In this document: positions 58,111 to 64,000 of the stretch, piece by piece | How the letters are laid out: each line of letters begins with the position of its first letter | How positions within the stretch are numbered: the stretch's first letter is position 1 | DNA from: Mycobacteroides sp. LB1 | Lineage (GTDB): Bacteria > Actinomycetota > Actinomycetes > Mycobacteriales > Mycobacteriaceae | Direction: 5' to 3' | DNA length: 64,000 bases | NCBI RefSeq assembly: GCF_013449725.1 | Contig: NZ_JACCFF010000007.1 | Coordinates: forward strand, 186,001 to 250,000 | Translations under genes and position numbers: made by a program | The notes under the pieces: model-generated | The model's database searches: none | What the model saw: the letters and a program-made list of their open reading frames with translations, nothing else | What the model was told of the DNA's origin: nothing

Positions 58111-58977
58111 TTGATTTTTCGCGCGTGGGCTGTGGGGCTGCTGGTCGCAGTGGCCGTGCTGGCCGGCGGCGTTGGATGCTCCGATAACGGCGGCCCTGCA
58201 CCGTATTTGACGGTGGTCACCACAAATGATCCGCAGTACCGGGTGCTTGCGCATATCTATGCGGCCGTGGTGAAGGCCACTGGTATCGACACCAAGGTGC
58301 GTGAGAGCGCTGATCCGGTAGCGGAGCTGGACACTGGGATCGCGAGTGTCGCACCCGGATTCACCGGAGCGGTGTTGCGTCAGTTCGCGCCGCAGCAGCG
58401 ACCCAGTGGGGACGTGGAGGCCACCTATACGGCCATGATCGCGGCGCTGCCCGCCGGTGTCGCCGCCGCCGACTACGGGACCGCCGAGGATCGCCCCGCC
58501 CTGGCCGTCGCAGCCGCCTCGGTGAGTGCCTCGTCCAAGCCCACCCTGGTGGCCTTGGCTCGACATTGCGATCAGCTGGCCCGCGGCGGGCAGGTTGGCC
58601 GGGGGCCCGTGCCGGTGCCGCGTATCGGGCCGTGCGAGACCGGCGTGCCCCGCGAATTCGCCAACGGTGGTGAACTTTTCGCGGCGCTCAAACGTGGTGA
58701 GATCGCGGTGGCCTGGACCAGTACCGCCAGCCCGAGTCTGCCCGTCGACGGCGTGACGCTGCTCGACGACGAGAAGGACTGGCTTCCTGCTAACAGCGTC
58801 GTGCCGCTGTACCGGCGTAATGAGCTGACCGAGCCGCAGGTGTTGTCGCTCAACAAGGTTGCGGGCGAGCTGACCACCGGAGAGCTGGCGGCGATGACCC
58901 GGGAGGTTTCCGGGGGAGGCGACCCCGGCCGCGTGGTGGACACCTGGCTCAATGACCACCAGATTCTGGTGCGCTAG
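58111..58977 (+). CDS. lpqZ: Lipoprotein LpqZ, glycine-betaine/osmoprotectant-binding (OpuAC) family
   Basis: A 288-residue putative substrate-binding lipoprotein. The N-terminus FRAWAVGLLVAVAVLAGGVG then C-S-D-N is a signal peptide with an atypical lipobox (G-V-G-C). The mature part begins GPAPYLTVVTTNDPQYRVLA and has the OpuAC-type layout (VAWTSTASPSLPVDGVTLLDDEKD). No permease or ATPase is linked, as for Rv1244. The start is TTG 58111, with GTG 58132 as alternative; it follows the malic enzyme by 6 bp and is probably co-transcribed. Confidence 0.83.
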   Translation: MIFRAWAVGLLVAVAVLAGGVGCSDNGGPAPYLTVVTTNDPQYRVLAHIYAAVVKATGIDTKVRESADPVAELDTGIASVAPGFTGAVLRQFAPQQRPSGDVEATYTAMIAALPAGVAAADYGTAEDRPALAVAAASVSASSKPTLVALARHCDQLARGGQVGRGPVPVPRIGPCETGVPREFANGGELFAALKRGEIAVAWTSTASPSLPVDGVTLLDDEKDWLPANSVVPLYRRNELTEPQVLSLNKVAGELTTGELAAMTREVSGGGDPGRVVDTWLNDHQILVR

Positions 58978-59029
58978 TCACTCTGGGCCTCATGACCTGC
59001 GAGAACGTCATCAGCGATCAGATCGTGAC

Positions 59030-59059
59030 TTGACCTCTCTATTTGACACGTGCTACTCA
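59030..59059 (+). promoter_or_regulatory. Promoter of the first serine hydrolase
   Basis: -35 TTGACC (59030-59035), 18-bp spacer, -10 TACTCA (59054-59059), 9 nt to ATG 59069. The same -10 and 9-nt spacing recur before the paralog. Confidence 0.55.
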
Positions 59060-59068
59060 CATCTGACT

Positions 59069-60340
59069 ATGGCGATCCCACTGGGCCCCAATGTTGCGGC
59101 CACTGCACCTGCACGTAGCGACGAGCTGTACCCGGGTGACCAGCCCGGATTGCGGCTGCCCAACGGAGTGGAGGGCTGGGCGCGGCCCGAGCTCGCCTCC
59201 GTCGTCCGGACATTTGAGTGGATGTTCACGAAGTACCGCCTCGGCGGTGGCGGTCTGAGCGTCTACGTGGACGGCGAACCGGCCTTGGACATCTGGGCGG
59301 GTGCGGCCGCCTCCGGGCAGGGCTGGACACGTGATACCGGTGCTCTCGTCTTCTCTGCCTCGAAGGGCATTGCCGCCACCGTGATTCACCGCCTGGTCGA
59401 CCGCGGCCTGCTTACCTATGACGCTCCGGTCGCGCGGTACTGGCCGGAGTTCGGCGCCAACGGCAAGTCGTCGATCACTGTGCGGCAGGTGCTCGATCAC
59501 CGCGCTGGACTCTCCCGCCTCGAGGGGATCGCTTACCACGCAGAGGAAGTCGCCGATCATGAGTTGATGGAGCAGCGCCTCGCCGCGGCACCGGTCGACA
59601 AGTTCTATGGCAAGCGCGCGTATCACGCACTCACCTTCGGGTGGCTGCTCGCCGGCCTGGCGCGGTCGGTTACCGGCACGGACATGCGCGAGCTGTTCCG
59701 CACCGAGATCGCCGAACCGCTTGGGGTCGATGGGATCCATCTCGGCCGCCCCCCGCGCACCTCACCGACCAAGGCCGCGTCGATGTACCCCTTCCTGGAC
59801 CCCCTGGTGCGCAGGCCCCTCGTCGGCCGGGTGCTGCCGACGGTCATACGTGCCATCGACCGCCTTCCTGGTTTCGAAGGCGCCATCGGCACGATGTACG
59901 AGCCAGGGATGGAGCGGATTCTCGCCGATGACGGCACCCTGACCGCGGCGCTGTACGACATGCAGGCGCCCGCCGCTAACGCGGTGGCCACTGCGCCCGC
60001 CCTGGCCAAGATGTACGCGGCCCTCGCCGGTGGCGGCACCGTCGAGGGGCGTGAGTTTCTCTCGTCGGAAACCGTTGCCGGACTTGCCCGTGAACCTAAT
60101 CTGAGTATCGACCACACCATCGGGTTCCCGATGGGAATGCACCTGGGGTATATGTCGTTGCCGATGAGCGGATTCCGGAGTGGATTCGGCCATATCGGGC
60201 TCGGTGGCTCGATGGGCTGGGCCGACCCGAAGCGCAGGATCTCGGTTGGATTCGCGCACAACCGCCTGCCGGCGACCATGGCACTGGATCAGATCGCGTT
60301 CGTGTTCCTGTGGCCACAAATCATCAAGGCCGTCGGCTGA
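59069..60340 (+). CDS. Serine hydrolase of the beta-lactamase/EstB family, copy 1
   Basis: A 423-residue class C beta-lactamase-like esterase. The S-x-x-K motif is at Ser96-Ala-Ser-Lys99 in FSASKG, followed by VIHRLVDRGLLTYDAPVARY, TVRQVLDHRAGLSRLEGIAY and the tyrosine segment YHALTFGWLLAGLARSVTG, where Y-x-N is replaced. A C-terminal HIGLGGSMGWADPKRRISVG corresponds to the third active-site motif (K-T-G-like, here with H-x-G). No signal peptide, so probably cytosolic. Likely esterase or amidase; no evidence for beta-lactam hydrolysis. Confidence 0.87.
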   Translation: MAIPLGPNVAATAPARSDELYPGDQPGLRLPNGVEGWARPELASVVRTFEWMFTKYRLGGGGLSVYVDGEPALDIWAGAAASGQGWTRDTGALVFSASKGIAATVIHRLVDRGLLTYDAPVARYWPEFGANGKSSITVRQVLDHRAGLSRLEGIAYHAEEVADHELMEQRLAAAPVDKFYGKRAYHALTFGWLLAGLARSVTGTDMRELFRTEIAEPLGVDGIHLGRPPRTSPTKAASMYPFLDPLVRRPLVGRVLPTVIRAIDRLPGFEGAIGTMYEPGMERILADDGTLTAALYDMQAPAANAVATAPALAKMYAALAGGGTVEGREFLSSETVAGLAREPNLSIDHTIGFPMGMHLGYMSLPMSGFRSGFGHIGLGGSMGWADPKRRISVGFAHNRLPATMALDQIAFVFLWPQIIKAVG

Positions 60341-60440
60341 GGATGAGCCGCTCGGGCGAAGACCAATAGCCGAGGTCGTGAAGCGCCCTCAATCGGTGAG
60401 CGTCGATTAGGTATCTGTCCCGACATCTGTTCGGACACCC

Positions 60441-60469
60441 TTGTCTTCACGCCAAGTACCTGGTACTCA
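60441..60469 (+). promoter_or_regulatory. Promoter of the second serine hydrolase with GTACC-T-GGTAC dyad
   Basis: -35 TTGTCT (60441-60446), 17-bp spacer, -10 TACTCA (60464-60469), 9 nt to ATG 60479. A perfect GTACC-T-GGTAC inverted repeat (60456-60466) overlaps the -10, absent from the first copy. Confidence 0.5.
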
Positions 60470-60478
60470 CTGTTACTT

Positions 60479-61750
60479 ATGGCACAACCCCACGGCCTCG
60501 ATGACGCTGCCGCCGAACCCAACCGCCCGCAATTTTCCTACCCGCCTCTGGAACGAGGTCTAGAGCTGCCGCCGGGGGTGAATGGTTGGGCCCGCCCCGA
60601 GTTTCGAGGGGTGGTGCGGGTCTTCGCCCTGGCCTTCACCCGATACCGCGTCGGGGGTGGCGCCATCTGTGTGTACGTGGACGGCGAACCGGTTCTCGAT
60701 CTCTGGGCCGGTCAGGCGCAGAAGGGCGAGCAGTGGACGCGGGATACCGCGCCGGTCATCTTCTCGGCGTCCAAGGGTGTCACCGCGACGATGATCCACC
60801 GGCTCGTGGACCGCGGCCTGCTCGAGTATCACGCTCCGGTCGCCCGCTACTGGCCCGAGTTCGCGGCCAACGGCAAGGGCGCGATTACCGTCGACGAAAT
60901 CCTGTCTCACACGGCGGGATTGTCGCGGCTGACGGGTATCGCGAACAGCTACGAGGAGATGTTCGACCCCGACCTGATGGCGGACCGGCTTGCTGCGGCC
61001 CCGGTGGACAGATACTTCGGTAAGCCCGCCTACCACGCCCTGTCGATTGGCTGGCTCATGGGACGGCTGGCCAAGGCCGTCACCGGCAAGGAGCTGGAGG
61101 AGCTGTACCGCACCGAGCTCGCCGAGCCGCTCGGGGTCGACGGAATCCACTTCGGCAAGCCGCCGGAGCATGCGCCCTCGCAGCCGGCAGCGCTGACACC
61201 ACATTTGGATCGCGTGGCGCGGTCTGGTTTCATTCGCCGCGCTGCGCCGCCTGTCATGGGAGTGCTGGACCGGGTGCCCGGAGGCAAGGGTGCCGCGTCC
61301 ACGCTATATATGCCGGGTGCCGAGATGCTGCTGGCCGATGACGGCCATGCGAGTGCGCCGACGATGGATATGCGCTGCGGTGCGGCCAGTGCCTGCTGTG
61401 CCGCACCGGCACTGGCCAAGCTCTACGCCGCGCTGGCCGGTGACGGCAGTGTCGACGGGACACGTCTGCTGTCTCCGGAGATCACCGAGGGGCTGGGACG
61501 CAAGAACAGCTACCGGATTGACCACACGTTGGGCATACCGATGGGTTGGCACCGCGGGTATCACTCCCTGGCGGTCCCGGTGATCGGTGGCGGCTTCGGG
61601 CATATCGGGGCTGGCGGTTCCTTCGGCTGGGCCGATCAGAAACGGAAGATCTCCGTTGCGATCGTGCACAACCGGCTGCCCAGCACGATGATCTTCGACC
61701 AGGCCATCATCGGCACCTTCTTGCCGTCGATCATTCGTGCGGCCCGGTAA
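60479..61750 (+). CDS. Serine hydrolase of the beta-lactamase/EstB family, copy 2
   Basis: A 423-residue paralog of the preceding gene, identical in length. Ser96-Ala-Ser-Lys99 (FSASKG), TMIHRLVDRGLLEYHAPVAR, ITVDEILSHTAGLSRLTGIA, YHALSIGWLMGRLAKAVTG and HIGAGGSFGWADQKRKISVA line up block by block with copy 1. A two-Cys stretch (RCGAASACCAAPALAKL) differs from copy 1 (A-P-A-A-N-A-V-A-T). The pair arose by tandem duplication including the promoter. Substrate unknown. Confidence 0.87.
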   Translation: MAQPHGLDDAAAEPNRPQFSYPPLERGLELPPGVNGWARPEFRGVVRVFALAFTRYRVGGGAICVYVDGEPVLDLWAGQAQKGEQWTRDTAPVIFSASKGVTATMIHRLVDRGLLEYHAPVARYWPEFAANGKGAITVDEILSHTAGLSRLTGIANSYEEMFDPDLMADRLAAAPVDRYFGKPAYHALSIGWLMGRLAKAVTGKELEELYRTELAEPLGVDGIHFGKPPEHAPSQPAALTPHLDRVARSGFIRRAAPPVMGVLDRVPGGKGAASTLYMPGAEMLLADDGHASAPTMDMRCGAASACCAAPALAKLYAALAGDGSVDGTRLLSPEITEGLGRKNSYRIDHTLGIPMGWHRGYHSLAVPVIGGGFGHIGAGGSFGWADQKRKISVAIVHNRLPSTMIFDQAIIGTFLPSIIRAAR

Positions 61751-61756
61751 GCAGCG

Positions 61757-62590
61757 CTACTTCGTAGGCTTGGGCAGCAGGTAGCGCGTAAACAGGGAGA
61801 AGATGTCCTGGTAGCGCGCTCCGGTGACTCGAACAATCACGTCGAGGATCTTGGCATCGGGGCCGACGAGCACGCGGGGCTTCTTCTTGCGGACGGCGGT
61901 GAGAATGATGCGTGCGGCCGCTTCGGGGCTGGTGTTCGCCAGGTACTTGTCGAACAGCGCGGCCCCGGCTTTGACGTCGTAGCCCTCCGCGGCGGTGGAG
62001 TTGCGTGCGATGGCGGTCTTGATCCCGCCTGGGTGCACACAGGTGACCGCCACCGGCTTCTTGCCGATGATCATCTCCTGGCGCAGCGATTCGGTGAAGC
62101 CGCGGACCGCGAATTTGGCGGCGTTGTAAGCACTTTGGCCGGGCATCGAGAGGACGCCGAAGAGGCTGGAGACATTGATGACGTGGCCGTCGCCGGAGGC
62201 GATCAGGTGCGGTAGGAAGGCCTTGGTGCCGTTGACCACACCCCAGAAGTCGACATCAATGATTCGCTCGATGTCCTTGAACTGGCTTTCCTCCACCTCG
62301 CCCTGATAGGCGATACCGGCGTTGTTGTAGATCTGGTTGACCTTGCCGAAATGCGCCTTAATGGCATCGGCGTACAGCAGGAAGGCTTCGCGCTCAACGA
62401 CATTGATGCGGTCGGCGCGGACTTCGGCGCCCAGCGCCTTGACCTGGCGTTCGGTTTCGGCGAGTCCCTCGGTATCGACATCGCTGATGGCAATCTTGGC
62501 GCCGGAACGGGCCAGCTCGATGGCCAGGGCGCGTCCAATGCCGGAGCCGGCGCCGGTAACCACGGCGACCTTGCCGCTGAAGCCTTCCAT
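61757..62590 (-). CDS. Short-chain dehydrogenase/reductase, copy 1 (Rv1245c-like)
   Basis: A 277-residue classical SDR: nucleotide motif TGAGSGIGRALA near residue 12, Asp after beta-2 in AISDVDTEGLAE (NAD(H) preference), N-N-A-G, catalytic Ser in VINVSSLFG and Y-x3-K in SAYNAAKFAVRGF. The C-terminal tail KKKPRVLVGPDAKILDVIVR is typical of this mycobacterial subfamily. An AAGGAGA site precedes the ATG. Its tandem paralog is 48 bp upstream. Substrate unknown. Confidence 0.9.
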   Translation of the reverse strand: MEGFSGKVAVVTGAGSGIGRALAIELARSGAKIAISDVDTEGLAETERQVKALGAEVRADRINVVEREAFLLYADAIKAHFGKVNQIYNNAGIAYQGEVEESQFKDIERIIDVDFWGVVNGTKAFLPHLIASGDGHVINVSSLFGVLSMPGQSAYNAAKFAVRGFTESLRQEMIIGKKPVAVTCVHPGGIKTAIARNSTAAEGYDVKAGAALFDKYLANTSPEAAARIILTAVRKKKPRVLVGPDAKILDVIVRVTGARYQDIFSLFTRYLLPKPTK

Positions 62591-62638
62591 GTGTGTCTCC
62601 TTGTTATTAGACGAGCGTCAAATAGTCAGACTAGCGCG

Positions 62639-63469
62639 TCAGTTGGATCGCTTGGGTAGCAGGAACCGCTCGGCGACGAGGAAAACGTCCTGGTAGCGCG
62701 CGCCCGTCAGCCGGACCAGGAAGTCGATCACCTTGGCGTCCGGCCCGACGAGTACGCGCGGCTTTTTCTTGCGCACGGCGGTCATGATGATTCGAGCTGC
62801 CGCCTGCGGGCTGGTCCGGGCCACCCGATCAAACAGTTTGGCGAATTCCGCGTGGTCATACCCCTCGGCCATGGTCGCGTTGCGGGCCACGTTGGTCTTC
62901 ACCCCTCCGGGGTGTACGCAGGTGACGGCGACGGGCTTCTTGCCGACGATCATTTCCTGGCGCAATGCTTCGGTGAAGCCGCGGACCGCGAATTTGGCGG
63001 CGTTGTAAGCGCTTTGGCCGGGGGCCGCCATGATGCCGAAGATGCTGGAGACGTTGATGACGTGGCCGTCGCCGGAGGCGATCAAGTGCGGTAGGAAGGC
63101 TTTGGTGCCGTTGACGACGCCCCAGAAGTCGACGTCGACGATGCGTTCGATGTCCTTGAACTGACTGACCTCGACATCGCCGTGGAAGTCGATTCCGGCG
63201 TTGTTGTAGATCTGGTTGACCTTGCCGAAGTGCTCCTTGATGGAGTCGGCGTATAGCAGGAAGGCTTCGCGTTCAACGACATTGATGCGGTCGGCGCGGA
63301 CTTCGGCGCCCAGAGCCTTGATCTGGCGTTCGGTTTCGGCGAGTCCCTCGGTATCGACATCGCTGATGGCGACCTTGGCGCCGGAACGTGCCAGCTCCAC
63401 CGCTAGCGCCCGCCCGATACCCGAACCGGCGCCGGTGACGACGGCGACCTTCCCGTTGAAGCCCTCCAT
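62639..63469 (-). CDS. Short-chain dehydrogenase/reductase, copy 2
   Basis: A 276-residue paralog of the preceding SDR with the same motifs (TGAGSGIGRALA, ISDVDTEGLAE, N-N-A-G, VINVSSIFG, SAYNAAKFAVRGF). Amino-acid changes cluster in the segment after the catalytic Tyr (MIVGKKPVAV; ATMAEGYDHAEFAKLFDRVA) and at the C-terminus. Long stretches are identical at the DNA level, so the copies are recent or are kept alike by gene conversion. GAGGAG RBS upstream of ATG 63469. Confidence 0.9.
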   Translation of the reverse strand: MEGFNGKVAVVTGAGSGIGRALAVELARSGAKVAISDVDTEGLAETERQIKALGAEVRADRINVVEREAFLLYADSIKEHFGKVNQIYNNAGIDFHGDVEVSQFKDIERIVDVDFWGVVNGTKAFLPHLIASGDGHVINVSSIFGIMAAPGQSAYNAAKFAVRGFTEALRQEMIVGKKPVAVTCVHPGGVKTNVARNATMAEGYDHAEFAKLFDRVARTSPQAAARIIMTAVRKKKPRVLVGPDAKVIDFLVRLTGARYQDVFLVAERFLLPKRSN

Positions 63470-63565
63470 TGAGCTCTCCTCAAGATTTACGTTGCGAGGC
63501 GTATGTCAATCAGTGAGGGTAGCCGATGGTGCCGCGGTCTTGTCAGGGCAGCTGGCCGATGACAG

Positions 63566-64000
63566 TCACGTCTTGAGACCCACGCAGATCCAGTCCACCG
63601 GGACCAGGGGAGGCGTGAAGGGGCGCGCCACCGGACGGTGCAGGACGACGTCGAATCCGGCACCCGCGAACACCTGCTGCATTTCGTCGGCAGTGGGGAA
63701 ATGTGCCGGGCCACGCTCGCTGGTTCCACGCCGCATCCACCGGCGCTCTTTCGGGCAGATTGTCGCGACTGAGGCCATACCGCCCGGGCTCAGCACGCGG
63801 TGGAACTCCGCGAGGGCGGCGGGTTGGTCGAAGAAATGGAACGCCGATGTGGTCACCACGGCGTCGAGAGTGGCGTCCTCGAACGGGAGTTCTTCTGCGG
63901 GCGCCTTCTTCCACTGGACCTTGGTGGACCGGGCCCTGGCCTTGGCGAGCATGCCGTCGGACATATCGACGCCGAAGACCGAGTCTGATTGCAGTTCGAC
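63566..64000 (-). CDS. Class I SAM-dependent methyltransferase, C-terminal part (continues past the window edge)
   Basis: The last 144 codons of a Methyltransf_11-type enzyme; the frame is open to base 64000, so the N-terminal half including most of motif I is missing. Visible segments: FGVDMSDGMLAKARAR (end of the SAM-acidic region), APAEELPFEDATLDAVVTTS (motif II, D-A-V) and EFHRVLSPGGMASVATI (motif III), then a C-terminal substrate domain. The reaction cannot be assigned. Separate from the SDR pair by 96 bp. Confidence 0.85.
   Translation of the reverse strand, partial: VELQSDSVFGVDMSDGMLAKARARSTKVQWKKAPAEELPFEDATLDAVVTTSAFHFFDQPAALAEFHRVLSPGGMASVATICPKERRWMRRGTSERGPAHFPTADEMQQVFAGAGFDVVLHRPVARPFTPPLVPVDWICVGLKT

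Noticed and set aside
56812..58959. 715-codon open frame on the minus strand opposite the malic enzyme and lpqZ
   Set aside because: Low-complexity Arg/His/Gly translation, no RBS or motif; both sense genes are well supported.
1..64000. CRISPR arrays, tRNA/rRNA genes, insertion sequences, prophage
   Set aside because: Read-through of all intergenic gaps showed no spaced direct repeats, no cloverleaf-like segments, no transposase or phage genes. The window is core chromosome.

Overview
The window is high-GC actinobacterial core chromosome. Its gene content and order point to a mycobacterium. Mycothiol (MshB), coenzyme F420 (FbiC) and mycobacterial storage-glucan genes (GpgS, GlgM/GlgC) are present, as are the SigE-RseA-HtrA-TatB block and the LpqY-SugABC trehalose importer. 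The order closely follows the M. tuberculosis Rv1165-Rv1245 stretch (typA, lpqW, mshB, fbiC, fadH, fdxC, rocA, fadD36, dapD/dapE, fadD6, folP2, gpgS, tag, glgM/glgC, Rv1217c-1219c, sigE, mrp, lpqY-sugC, corA, lpqZ). PE/PPE genes are absent, mdh is missing from its usual place, and several extra genes are inserted. This suggests a rapid grower, possibly of the Mycobacteroides abscessus-chelonae group; the species is an inference from memory of synteny.

Region by region. 1-7.1 kb: the end of typA, a deazaflavin-type reductase, an alkylsulfatase under a perfect operator, lpqW-mshB, a 37-codon leaderless small ORF and a membrane protein. 7.1-12.8 kb: an O-methyltransferase divergent from fbiC, then a secreted cluster of an MspA-like porin and two small paralogous secreted proteins. 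12.8-20.2 kb: a PadR-fadH unit divergent from two tandem ferredoxin genes (the first frameshifted), a DapC-like aminotransferase and the proline catabolic pair. 20.2-33.3 kb: fadD36, divergent dapD/dapE, an AraC regulator, an F420-type oxidoreductase, two LOG-family genes, fadD6, an HNH protein, folP2-gpgS, a DivIVA-like protein and tag. 33.3-41.4 kb: divergent glgM/glgC, a TetR-ABC efflux-methyltransferase operon, an Rv1220c-type methyltransferase and sigE. 41.4-49.9 kb: rseA-htrA-tatB, mrp, a transglycosylase, an MpaB-like oxygenase, a CoA-ester lyase and small membrane proteins. 49.9-55.1 kb: lpqY-sugABC plus a SUFU-domain gene. 55.1-64 kb: corA, MarC, malic enzyme, lpqZ, two tandem serine hydrolases, two tandem SDRs and the end of a methyltransferase.

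The genes combine into envelope and carbon-storage functions (trehalose import, ADP-glucose to maltose-1-phosphate, methylglucose polymer priming, LpqW), cofactor and redox biology (F420, mycothiol, ferredoxin), lysine/DAP synthesis and the SigE envelope-stress response. Many genes have a TANNNT -10 hexamer only 6-8 nt upstream of the start codon, which fits leaderless transcription; this fixed several start choices. The most unusual items are the frameshifted tandem ferredoxin, the porin plus two-small-secreted-protein cassette, the leaderless 37-aa ORF, a dispersed 60-64 bp palindrome in two copies, the 10-bp perfect hairpin in the lpqY leader and several perfect operator-like palindromes. 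No CRISPR array, insertion sequence, tRNA or rRNA gene was seen. The one gene-free stretch over 300 bp (46296-46626) holds a promoter and a palindrome.
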